Source: Nocardia australiensis (lineage in GTDB: Bacteria; Actinomycetota; Actinomycetes; Mycobacteriales; Mycobacteriaceae). Taken from it: a DNA stretch of 64,000 nucleotides. The stretch lies in assembly GCF_020733705.1 (NCBI RefSeq), contig NZ_JAJFZM010000002.1, forward strand, positions 372,001 through 436,000. The letters are read 5' to 3'. Made by a program: the position numbers and the translations under genes. Below, piece after piece: positions 43,219 to 51,126 of this stretch (the stretch's first letter is position 1; each line of letters starts with the position of its first letter). The notes beneath the pieces are model-generated. The model made no database searches and had not been told where the DNA came from. It was given only the letters and a program-made list of their open reading frames with translations.

Positions 43219-43258
43219 GGCCGTTCTCCATATCTCTTGATTTTCCCTGGACTCAGGG

Positions 43259-44443
43259 TTATACGAGGGATTCCGGGTTGTTCGGCGGAGCTGGAATAAC
43301 TGAGGTCATGAGTTGCCGCGCCCGGGCGACCACACCTGCCCCCAGATTGGCCTCGAGGATGTCCTGGGTACCAGCGGCGAGGGACAGTCCCGCGAAGTCG
43401 CGCATGTATCTCCCCAGGTGCGGGGTTCCGTAAAAGGCATGGCCGCCCAGGATGCCGAGTGCACGTTCGAGGACGAAACGGATCTGCTCGACGGCAGCGT
43501 ATTTGGCCGCCGCGACCACCGGGTCGAAGACCAGCTCGTTGCGGCCGTCGGCGACGCGGGCGAGTGCGTGATAGAGCATGCTCCGAGCCGATTCGACCGC
43601 GACGTACATACGGCCCAGCGACGCCTCCACATTCTTCAACTCGGCAACGGGTTCGCCGTATCGCGTGCTGGTGATCAGGTGTGTCGCGCACTCCTCCAGG
43701 ACCGCTTGGGCGCGACCGAGCGGGGCGCACGCGATCCACAGTCGCTGATTACTGAGGAACCGCTGGGCGTGGGTGAGACCGTCTGTCGCCTCCAGAATTC
43801 GGTCGGCGGGCAGCAGAACGTCCTCGAAGGTCACGGAGGCCGCACCGGCAGTCCGCATTCCCAGCGGTTGCGAGGGCGTCACCGTCACACCGGGATCATT
43901 ACGTTCCACCATGCATGCCTGCATATCCCCGGCCTCGTCCATCACATAGGTCAGGAACACATCGCTCATCAGGCCGCCGGTGATGTATGACTTGTGGCCG
44001 GAGAGGATATGGTCATCGCCTTTGCGCCGCAGCACAGTGCGGAATGAGAAGGCGTCGGCATCCTCGGTGTAGGCGATGCCGGCTCCGGAGCGGCCCTGGG
44101 CAATCGGAACCGCATACCTCTCGATCAGGTCCGCGCGTCCCGACTCACATACCAGCCGCGCAATATCGACCTGATGATTCATTATCAATGGAAGGGCCGA
44201 GTCTTCGCAGTAGTAACCAACCTGCTCGAGCACCATGCCCCAAGTCAAGGCATCAACATTCTCGCCACCCGCCACCGGCGGCAATGACAGCGCTTGCAGT
44301 CCGGTTGCGCCGGTCGCGGCCATCAACTCCGGTGGTGGCGGGAGCCTCGCGTCATCACGCTCGACGACAGTCTTGTTGATCTCGGCCAGCAGTCCGCCCC
44401 AACGGTCGCGGACAAGCTCGGCGACCTCGGCTCGGCGGTCCAT
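43259..44443 (-). CDS. acyl-CoA-dehydrogenase-fold flavoprotein lacking the catalytic Glu
   Basis: A 394-aa ACAD-fold protein: N-terminal helical domain, beta domain (SGAGIAYTEDADAFSFRTVL, ILSGHKSYITGGLMSDVFLT, LGMRTAGAASVTFEDVLLP) and C-terminal helices (GILGGHAFYG, RYMRDFAGLSLAAGTQDILE). In dehydrogenases the last motif is usually x-E-G-T, with Glu the base; here it is A-A-G-T. That suggests altered chemistry or a different base position. The frame is open to 44749, but homology begins at MDRRAEVAELVRD. First of the trio with the sulfur carrier and methyltransferase. Confidence 0.8.
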   Translation of the reverse strand: MDRRAEVAELVRDRWGGLLAEINKTVVERDDARLPPPPELMAATGATGLQALSLPPVAGGENVDALTWGMVLEQVGYYCEDSALPLIMNHQVDIARLVCESGRADLIERYAVPIAQGRSGAGIAYTEDADAFSFRTVLRRKGDDHILSGHKSYITGGLMSDVFLTYVMDEAGDMQACMVERNDPGVTVTPSQPLGMRTAGAASVTFEDVLLPADRILEATDGLTHAQRFLSNQRLWIACAPLGRAQAVLEECATHLITSTRYGEPVAELKNVEASLGRMYVAVESARSMLYHALARVADGRNELVFDPVVAAAKYAAVEQIRFVLERALGILGGHAFYGTPHLGRYMRDFAGLSLAAGTQDILEANLGAGVVARARQLMTSVIPAPPNNPESLV

Positions 44444-45090
44444 CGGACGAACTCGCGTTGGGCACGCAGGAAGGTGTCCAACTGCTTCCGTCTCCGCCGC
44501 GCGGCGGTACCTTGCCACCGCCTGGCAGCCTGGGCAACATGCGGATGCATCGAGCGCATCCGGTTGCCCGCGCGTCTGCGAGCCTGTCTTCGACTCGCCG
44601 GCATTTCCAGTGTTTGTAACGGCCTGCATGCCTGCCAGCGTATGGGGCTGATCTCCGGGGAGGGCCAACTCCATTTGGACCTCGATGACCGGCAAATCTG
44701 GTGCTGCCCAAGGGAAATCGAACCAGTCCAGGGCGACACAGCGGTCCACGGAAGCAGCCGTTCGTGTGCGGCCTTCTACCGACCATAGCGTTCGGGCAGG
44801 TCACGCCACGGCGCACCGGTCCACAGCTTCCCCGAGATCGCGTTGATCACCTGCCGTGATCACGCCACCGTCGACCCCGTCCTGATACCTGTGGTGACAG
44901 GTCGGAACGGGACTCCGCGCCCTCGGATGTCCGGAGTGCTCCAAACAACGTTGGTCCCTGTTTCCGGCATGATCGTCCGACCAAACCAGGTTGCCACCAC
45001 CTTGCAGTCGCGGGCTTACTGTCATCGAATACGGCCATCACATGAGCGCACCCATTGCGATCGACCCATTCGATTCGAGGAGTCCTGGAC
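44444..45090. other. intergenic region without a supported gene
   Basis: Divergent spacer between the ACAD-like gene and moeZ. A minus-strand frame continues upstream of the ACAD start (DWFDFPWAAPDLPVIEVQME) but matches no family. The spacer must hold both promoters. No clear palindrome was seen. Confidence 0.4.
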
Positions 45091-46275
45091 GTGCCATCAC
45101 CAAAGTCCCTCCCGCCGCTGGTCGAGCCGGCCGCGGAGCTGACCAAGGATGAGGTCGCGCGCTACAGTCGCCACCTGATCATCCCGGATCTCGGCGTGGA
45201 CGGCCAGAAACGGTTGAAGAACGCCAAGGTGCTGGTGATCGGTGCGGGCGGGCTCGGATCCCCGGCGCTGCTGTACCTGGCCGCGGCGGGTGTCGGTACC
45301 CTCGGCATCGTCGAGTTCGACGAGGTGGATGCCTCCAACCTGCAGCGCCAGATCATCCACGGCGAGTCCGATATCGGCCGTCCCAAGGCCGACAGTGCCC
45401 GCGACTCGATCCTGGAGATCAACTCCGGTATCGATGTGCGGCTGCACAAGATCCGGCTGGAGCCAGAGAACGCGGTCGAGTTGTTCGGCGAGTACGACCT
45501 CATCGTCGACGGCACTGACAACTTCGCCACCCGCTATTTGGTCAACGATGCCGCGGTACTGGCGGGAAAGCCGTATGTGTCGGGCTCCATCTACCGTTTC
45601 GAAGGCCAGGTCTCGGTGTTCTGGGAAGACGCACCGGACGGCCGCGGCATCAACTACCGCGACCTGTACCCGGAGGCTCCGCCGGCCGGCATGGTGCCGT
45701 CCTGCGCCGAGGGCGGCGTGCTCGGCGTGCTCTGCGCGTCCATCGGCTCCGTCATGGTCACCGAGGCGATCAAGCTGATCACCGGCGTCGGCGAACCGCT
45801 GCTCGGCCGCCTGATGGTGTACGACGCACTGAACATGAACTACCGCACCATCAAGCTGCGTCGAGACCCGCAGCGGCAGCCCATCACCGAGCTGATCGAC
45901 TACGAGGCGTTCTGCGGTGTGGTGTCGGAGGAGGGCCAGGCCGCCGCGGCCGGCTCCACCATCACCGCGCGCGAACTGAAAGACCTGATCGACGCGGGCA
46001 AGGACATCGAGATCATCGATGTACGCGAGCCCGTCGAGTGGGACATCGTGCACATCGAGGGCGCCAAGCTGATCCCGAAGGATCGGATCCTCTCCGGTGA
46101 GGCGCTCTCCGAACTGCCGCAGAATCGCCCCATCGTGCTGCATTGCAAGACCGGAATCCGCTCGGCCGAAGCCCTCGCCGCTCTGAAACGAGCGGGCTTC
46201 TCCGATGCCACTCATCTACAAGGCGGAGTCATAGCCTGGGCCAACCAGGTCGATCCGTCACTGCCGACCTATTGA
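45091..46275 (+). CDS. moeZ: adenylyltransferase/sulfurtransferase MoeZ
   Basis: A 394-aa E1-like enzyme: N-terminal MoeB/ThiF domain (NAKVLVIGAGGLGSPALLYL, SNLQRQIIHGESDIGRPKAD, VDGTDNFATRYLVND), then a C-terminal rhodanese domain with active Cys in LHCKTGIRS. MoeZ adenylates the C-terminal Gly of MoaD-like proteins and passes persulfide sulfur, serving molybdopterin, cysteine and thio-natural-product pathways in actinobacteria. Start at the GTG after GAGGAG. The neighbouring carrier at 42952-43218 is an obvious possible client. Confidence 0.93.
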   Translation: MPSPKSLPPLVEPAAELTKDEVARYSRHLIIPDLGVDGQKRLKNAKVLVIGAGGLGSPALLYLAAAGVGTLGIVEFDEVDASNLQRQIIHGESDIGRPKADSARDSILEINSGIDVRLHKIRLEPENAVELFGEYDLIVDGTDNFATRYLVNDAAVLAGKPYVSGSIYRFEGQVSVFWEDAPDGRGINYRDLYPEAPPAGMVPSCAEGGVLGVLCASIGSVMVTEAIKLITGVGEPLLGRLMVYDALNMNYRTIKLRRDPQRQPITELIDYEAFCGVVSEEGQAAAAGSTITARELKDLIDAGKDIEIIDVREPVEWDIVHIEGAKLIPKDRILSGEALSELPQNRPIVLHCKTGIRSAEALAALKRAGFSDATHLQGGVIAWANQVDPSLPTY

Positions 46276-46292
46276 CGTGTGACCAATCCGTA

Positions 46293-46395
46293 CTGCGGTT
46301 CACCGACCGCGACGGGCTTCGGTTGACCGCGTTCGCCAGTCGCCGGACCTGGAACTACGCCACCGCGCCCGCTGCGCCGCCTCGCGCGGCACCTA
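46293..46395 (+). mobile_element. IS1380-family transposase C-terminal remnant
   Basis: LRFTDRDGLRLTAFASR, then after a frameshift DLELRHRARC, match the region of IS1380 transposases around the last beta strands (typical: DGxRxTAFATN...DLELRHRRRAR). It lies right after moeZ and before the IS3 remnant, outside the Tn3-type transposon. Confidence 0.6.
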
Positions 46396-46471
46396 CGGCG
46401 CGAGCGCGGGCACGCCGAGCTGACTCTGGGCCGGGGTATCGCGGTCGGCCACGGCCAGGCTGGCGCCCTCG

Positions 46472-46559
46472 ATGGGGTCGATAGGGGACTGCCACGACAA
46501 CGCAGTCATCGAATCCTTCTGGGGCAGAACGCAAACCGAGCCGCTCAACCGGCAAAGAT
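46472..46559 (+). mobile_element. IS3-family orfB remnant, left part (split by the transposon)
   Basis: MGSIGDCHDNAVIESFWGRT followed by QTEPLNRQRW is the DDE integrase C-terminal region of IS3-family OrfB, with catalytic Glu in IESFWG. The sequence breaks exactly at the transposon end and resumes in the same frame at 54293 with RTRIELANAIF. Confidence 0.85.
46555..46559 (+). repeat. target-site duplication, left copy (AAGAT)
   Basis: AAGAT immediately outside the left terminal inverted repeat; the same five bases follow the right terminal repeat at 54289-54293. Five-base duplications are standard for Tn3-family elements. Confidence 0.95.
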
Positions 46560-46608
46560 GGGGTCCCGGTAGTAACCGTGCGAAAAACAACGACAATGGC
46601 TTGACCAG
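46560..46608 (+). repeat. left terminal inverted repeat of the Tn3-family transposon
   Basis: 49 bp starting GGGGTCCCGGTAGTAACCGT and ending CTTGACCAG, identical to the reverse complement of 54240-54288. Sequence similarity stops immediately after. Confidence 0.95.
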
Positions 46609-46638
46609 CAATGATTGTCGGACCGCGGTCGTGGTCAG

Positions 46639-47217
46639 CTATGGGGTTGTCTTGCCGAGGTGGCGGTAGATGGTTGGACGGGTGACGCCGAACTCGGCGG
46701 CGATCTGCTCGACGGTGTATCGACGTTCGCCCCGCTCATCGAGTTCGTCGTACATCTGCCGCGCCAGATCCACCTGCCGGGGCCCAAGTTTCGGCTTCTG
46801 CCCGCCGGTGCGTCCGCGAGCGCGGGCCGCGGCCAGGCCGTCGCGGGTGCGTTCGGACATCAGAGCGTGTTCGAATTCGGCTATCGCGCCGAGGATTTGG
46901 AAGAACATCCGCCCGACGGCGGTGGAGGTGTCGATGCCCTGATCCAGGACTACCAGGTCCACGCTCCGTTCCTGCAAGGTCTTCGACAGTTCGATCAGGT
47001 GCTCGAGGGAGCGGCCGAGCCGGTCGAGCTTGGTCACCACCAGTTGGTCTTTGGGCCGGTTGGCGACCAGCAGCGCCTTGTTCAGCTCGGGGCGGGAGGC
47101 GAGCTTGGCGGAGGCCTTGTCGATGAAGATCTGCTCGCAGCCGGCCGCGGTGAGCGCGTCGTGTTGGGCTTCGGGGTGCTGGTCGCGGGTGGAGACTCGC
47201 CCGTAGCCGATTCGCAT
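46639..47217 (-). CDS. tnpR: serine resolvase TnpR
   Basis: A 192-aa serine recombinase. Catalytic Ser9 in GYGRVSTRDQ, the LDRLGRSLEHL helix, ERTRDGLAAARARGR linker and a C-terminal HTH (YTVEQIAAEFGVTRPTIYRH). It resolves Tn3 cointegrates at res. The frame extends upstream, but MRIGYGR is the canonical start. It lies just inside the left terminal repeat. Confidence 0.93.
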   Translation of the reverse strand: MRIGYGRVSTRDQHPEAQHDALTAAGCEQIFIDKASAKLASRPELNKALLVANRPKDQLVVTKLDRLGRSLEHLIELSKTLQERSVDLVVLDQGIDTSTAVGRMFFQILGAIAEFEHALMSERTRDGLAAARARGRTGGQKPKLGPRQVDLARQMYDELDERGERRYTVEQIAAEFGVTRPTIYRHLGKTTP

Positions 47218-47563
47218 GGCCCGGGAGTGTATCGGAACCCCCGACAGGTTGACGTTGGCGCGTACACGGCAACCTTTACAGATTCGGTGGGATCCGACCT
47301 GCGGGAATCCCCGGAGGCCCAAAGTGTCTCGTGAACGAACGTTACTGATTCATGACCGGACTACCCGTCAGGTCGTACCTGTCGCGTGCGTCGATCGCGG
47401 TGGTGTCGATGCGCTGGGTACGTGCGCTTGGGTGGTTCCCAGGTCCCCTGCGCGGTCAGGTATTCCAGCTCATCGGTCTGCGACCGGCGATCCAGCCACA
47501 ACGCCCCGGGACCACCGGGTGGCATCGTGGCGATCGGTGGCGCCGACTGCTGCGCATCACCCA

Positions 47564-48232
47564 TCACAGCTCGCCATCTCCCGGTGCCTGCGGTGCGCCG
47601 AAGGGGCCCATCTGATGAGCGGTGAAGGCATAAGGGCTGTCCTTGTCCGCGCCGCGCACGTTGGGCGCGGCCACCCCAAGGACCCCGAAAACGACCAGGA
47701 CGCCAAGGGTTTTGAGCCAGTCGCTGCGCTCGATCGGGCCCTGCGCACGCAACGCCGAGAGATAGGTGATGCCGATCGGGACGTGCAGCAGCGCCGCGGT
47801 CAGCGCGCCGGGGGTGTACTTGGTGTGCAGTATGCGGGGCATCAGAACGCCGTGGGCGATCGCTTGCACTATGCCCAGCAGCACGGGCGGCAGGCCCAGC
47901 CACTTGACTTCCGGGAGGAGCATCGGCGGCACGTAGAGTGCGCGGAAGGAGATGTTGGCGCACATCGCCGAGTGCGCGTTGAACGGGTAGTTCTCGGGCT
48001 GGTCGCTGTGGAAGATGCCGACGTTGACCATGCCCGGGAAGTAACCCGGGTCGACGTATTCCTCGTACTGGTGTGCGCACATCGTCATGGCGTTCATCAC
48101 CGACAGGGCGCGCAGATTGGTCTGCGATTTACGCCCGGCCAGCAGACTCGCCCCACCCAGCGCCATCGCCTGCACCGCGGCTACCCGAGGCCATTCTCTG
48201 CGGTAGATGTTCAGCAACTCGGTCTTCTTCAC
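47564..48232 (-). CDS. HXXEE-domain membrane protein (transposon cargo)
   Basis: A 222-aa membrane protein with the HQYEE motif (NAMTMCAHQYEEYVDPGYFP) that names the HXXEE family, and four or more hydrophobic segments. The family has unknown function; the charged motif sits at the start of the second helix. It is transcribed divergently from the tetR gene of the cargo across 180 bp and is probably controlled by it. The roughly 340 bp downstream to tnpR have no supported gene. Confidence 0.75.
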   Translation of the reverse strand: MKKTELLNIYRREWPRVAAVQAMALGGASLLAGRKSQTNLRALSVMNAMTMCAHQYEEYVDPGYFPGMVNVGIFHSDQPENYPFNAHSAMCANISFRALYVPPMLLPEVKWLGLPPVLLGIVQAIAHGVLMPRILHTKYTPGALTAALLHVPIGITYLSALRAQGPIERSDWLKTLGVLVVFGVLGVAAPNVRGADKDSPYAFTAHQMGPFGAPQAPGDGEL

Positions 48233-48323
48233 GGCTTACTCTCCCTTCCCGCTGATGTCATCGGCCCAGCTGGATCGGTACGACACCGCACGTACCCGAT
48301 ATCGAGTCCACCGACTCCAATAG

Positions 48324-48376
48324 CGCTACACTAGCGTATCGAAACGGCTTCGTAGCGGAAATATGCAGGCGCATAT
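48324..48376. promoter_or_regulatory. divergent operator region of the cargo TetR gene
   Basis: CGCTAC (48324-48329) and GTAGCG (48352-48357) form a wide dyad, with a weaker inner dyad (AGCGT...ACGGCT). Just after it, ATATGC AGGC GCATAT (48361-48376) is a perfect 6-bp inverted repeat. They lie between the HXXEE gene and the tetR start at 48417 and are the likeliest TetR sites. Which one is real cannot be decided here. Confidence 0.4.
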
Positions 48377-48416
48377 GAACAGGGCAATTGAGCAGGATTG
48401 CGAGGAGGAGGCCAGC

Positions 48417-49034
48417 GTGAGCCGAGACGGTGACGCACAGAGCACCCGCCCCCGGGGCGGTCGTCCCCTCGACAGCTCGCGTGACCTGGTTTTGCGGGAG
48501 GCGGCGCTGGCGCTGCTGGCCGAGGTGGGCTACGACCGGCTCACCATGGACGCCGTGGCTACCCGCGCCCGCGCGGCCAAGACCACGATCTACCGGCGCT
48601 GGCCGGGCAAGGCAGAACTTGTCGTCGATGCGCTGAACAGCCTCAAGGGTGCCCCCGATATCGCCGACACCGGATCGCTGCGCGAAGACCTGCGGGCCCT
48701 GGCGGAGTCGATCACGAGCGCAGAGGGCCGGTTCGGGGCCCGAGTGACGATCGGCATGCTCAACGCCCTGGCTCGCGATGCTGAATTACGGCAGGTGTTC
48801 GAGGACAAGTTCATCGCGCCGCGGAGGGCCGGATTCCGCACGGTGTTCGAGCGCGCGGTGTCCCGAGGCGAGATACCCGAGGGTCACGACCTGGACCTGC
48901 TGGCGGGGCTTTTCCCGGCGCTGGCACTGCAGCAGCTGGTGACCTCCGGCGAACTCCCCGATACTCGCATCGCCTGCCGTCTCATGGACCAGGTCGTCTA
49001 TCGCCTGGCCACCGCACCGCCGCTGAGAACCTGA
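48417..49034 (+). CDS. TetR-family regulator of the cargo exporter
   Basis: A 205-aa TetR protein with HTH AALALLAEVGYDRLTMDAVA, then ATRARAAKTTIYRRWPGKAE, and a helical C-terminus. The GTG at 48417 follows GAGGAGG; the frame is open to an ATG at 48363, which would place the start inside the operator region. The exporter genes follow 33 bp downstream, so it probably represses them and the divergent HXXEE gene until drug binds. Confidence 0.88.
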   Translation: MSRDGDAQSTRPRGGRPLDSSRDLVLREAALALLAEVGYDRLTMDAVATRARAAKTTIYRRWPGKAELVVDALNSLKGAPDIADTGSLREDLRALAESITSAEGRFGARVTIGMLNALARDAELRQVFEDKFIAPRRAGFRTVFERAVSRGEIPEGHDLDLLAGLFPALALQQLVTSGELPDTRIACRLMDQVVYRLATAPPLRT

Positions 49035-49067
49035 CCGACCCGGATACCACCGCAGGAGGCGAGCCAC

Positions 49068-50081
49068 ATGGATGACGATCGTGCAGGAACCGGCCCGATG
49101 ATCCAGGCCCAGGGGCTGACCAAACGTTACGGGCGCACACAAGCGTTGGCCGGTGTGGACTTCGCTGTGCCCGCCGCGACGATCCTGGGCCTGCTCGGCC
49201 CGAACGGCGCCGGCAAGACCACCGCGCTGCGGATCCTGACCACCCTGGCCCGACCCGACGCCGGACGCGCCACCGTGGCGGGCATCGACGTAGTCGCACA
49301 TCCCGAGCGGGTGCGACGCTACATCGGTGTCACCGGGCAGGAAGCCACCCTCGACCCCCTGCTGTCCGGGCGCCAGAACCTGGTGATCGTCGGGGAACTC
49401 TCCGGCATGGGACGAGCCGCGTCACGGACCCGGGCGAGGGAGCTGCTGGCCCAGTTCGACCTGGCCGAGGCCGCCGACCGAGTGGTGACGGGCTACTCCG
49501 GCGGCATGCGCCGCCGCCTCGACCTCGCGGCATCGCTAATGACGCGACCGCCGGTGCTGTTCCTCGACGAACCGACCACCGGCCTGGATCCCACCGGCCG
49601 CCAACGAACATGGGACACGATCCGTGCCCTTCGCGGCGAGGGAGTCACGGTCCTGCTGACCACGCAATACCTCGAGGAGGCCGACGCCCTGGCCGACCGT
49701 ATCGTCGTCCTCGACCACGGCACCGTGATCGCCGAAGGGACCGCGCAAGAACTCAAGGAGGCCAGCGGCACCGCGCACGTCGAACTCACCCTCGCCGAAC
49801 CACACCCAGGCGCGATCGATGCCATCACACCGCTGGTGACCGGGCCCGTCCACACCGGAGAGGACCCCCGGCGCCTGAGCGCGAGCGTGGACGCCACCTC
49901 GGGCCTGGCCACCGCCCTCGTACGCGCACTCGACGACGCCGGTGCCCTCGTGGACAACATCGAAGTACGACGCCCCTCGCTCGACGACGTGTTCCTCGCC
50001 CTCACCGGCACACAAACCACCGAGACCGACGAGGGTTCCCGCCGCGCCCGTGCCGACCACGAGCTGGAGGTGCGGGCATGA
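49068..50081 (+). CDS. ABC exporter ATP-binding protein, DrrA-type
   Basis: A 337-aa DrrA-like ATPase: Walker A GPNGAGKTT, signature YSGGMRRRLDLA, Walker B VLFLDEPTTGLD, and a C-terminal extension typical of DrrA subunits that bind the permease. In DrrAB systems it powers export of anthracyclines or similar drugs. It overlaps the permease gene by 4 bp (ATGA). The specific drug is unknown. Confidence 0.92.
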   Translation: MDDDRAGTGPMIQAQGLTKRYGRTQALAGVDFAVPAATILGLLGPNGAGKTTALRILTTLARPDAGRATVAGIDVVAHPERVRRYIGVTGQEATLDPLLSGRQNLVIVGELSGMGRAASRTRARELLAQFDLAEAADRVVTGYSGGMRRRLDLAASLMTRPPVLFLDEPTTGLDPTGRQRTWDTIRALRGEGVTVLLTTQYLEEADALADRIVVLDHGTVIAEGTAQELKEASGTAHVELTLAEPHPGAIDAITPLVTGPVHTGEDPRRLSASVDATSGLATALVRALDDAGALVDNIEVRRPSLDDVFLALTGTQTTETDEGSRRARADHELEVRA

Positions 50082-50935
50082 CCGCGATCGCGACCGCTGC
50101 GTCCAAGACCGGCGACGAGCCGCGGCGCTCGTCGGCGAGTGTGGCCGGTGCGCTGTGGCACACCTGGGCCATGACCCGCCGCAATCTGATTCACATCTCC
50201 CGCGCGCCTATGCAGCTCTCCGACGTGACCATTCAGCCGCTGGTGTTCACCCTGCTGTTCGTCTACATCTTCGGCAGCGGCATCCCGATCCCCGGCGGCG
50301 GACGCTACGTCGACTACGTCCTGGCCGGAGTTCTGGTACTGAACCTCGTCAGCTCCACCACCGGCACCGCGGTCGGTCTGAGCACCGATCTGCACGAGGG
50401 CATGATGGACCGCTTCCGCACCCTGCCCATGTGGCGCTCGGCCATCCTGGTCGGGCGATCACTCGCCGACCTGCTCACCGCGCTGCTGTGTGCCCTCATC
50501 GTCGCACTGACCGGCCTGGCCCTGGGATGGCGCCCCGAAACCAGCATCGCCTCGATCATCGCGGGATTCGCGCTGATGCTGTTCTTCTCCTACGCGGTCT
50601 CCTGGGTATCGGCCTGCCTGGGCCTCAACGCCGACAACCCCGAAACAGCCGCCTCCTTCGGGCTCATCCTGCTCCTGCCCCTGACCTTCGTCTCCAACGC
50701 GATCGTCCCCACCCAGAACATGCCCGGCTGGCTCCAAACGATCACCACCTGGAACCCCGTCAGCTCGGTCGTAGCCGCAACCCGCACACTCTGGGGCAAC
50801 CCCAACCCATCCCACACCATCCACGCCTGGCCCATGCAACACCCGATCCCCGCCGCACTGATCTGGTCGACCCTGATCCTGGTCATCGCAGCACCAGCGG
50901 CAATCGGCTTCTTCAAACGCAAGACCACCCAATAA
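50078..50935 (+). CDS. ABC-2 type exporter permease, DrrB-type
   Basis: A 285-aa permease with six hydrophobic segments (QPLVFTLLFVYIFGSGIPIP, YVLAGVLVLNLVSS, LLTALLCALIVALTGLALGW, IIAGFALMLFFSYAV, FGLILLLPLTFVSNAIVP, AALIWSTLILVIAAPAAIGF). The cytoplasmic coupling motif is LHEGMMDRFRTLPM. It pairs with the upstream ATPase. About 190 bp separate it from the convergent tnpA. Confidence 0.9.
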   Translation: MTAIATAASKTGDEPRRSSASVAGALWHTWAMTRRNLIHISRAPMQLSDVTIQPLVFTLLFVYIFGSGIPIPGGGRYVDYVLAGVLVLNLVSSTTGTAVGLSTDLHEGMMDRFRTLPMWRSAILVGRSLADLLTALLCALIVALTGLALGWRPETSIASIIAGFALMLFFSYAVSWVSACLGLNADNPETAASFGLILLLPLTFVSNAIVPTQNMPGWLQTITTWNPVSSVVAATRTLWGNPNPSHTIHAWPMQHPIPAALIWSTLILVIAAPAAIGFFKRKTTQ

Positions 50936-51126
50936 CGCCGGGGTACCGCACCCGAGAACCCGCACCGTCCGGCCAGGGTTGCCCTCGACGGAAACGGATC
51001 AGAGCTTGCGACTGTCCGGGCACAGTTCAGCGAGATCGCATGCCCCAACTGCTGCTCACCCAACCAACCGGAAATCGGCCCCTTACAGGACGTAGACGAG
51101 ACGAGAGGCGCCCGCTGGGAGCGCGG

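Noticed and set aside
44450..44749. N-terminal extension of the ACAD-like protein
   Set aside because: About 100 residues with no family resemblance and no matching start; homology begins at the ATG at 44443.
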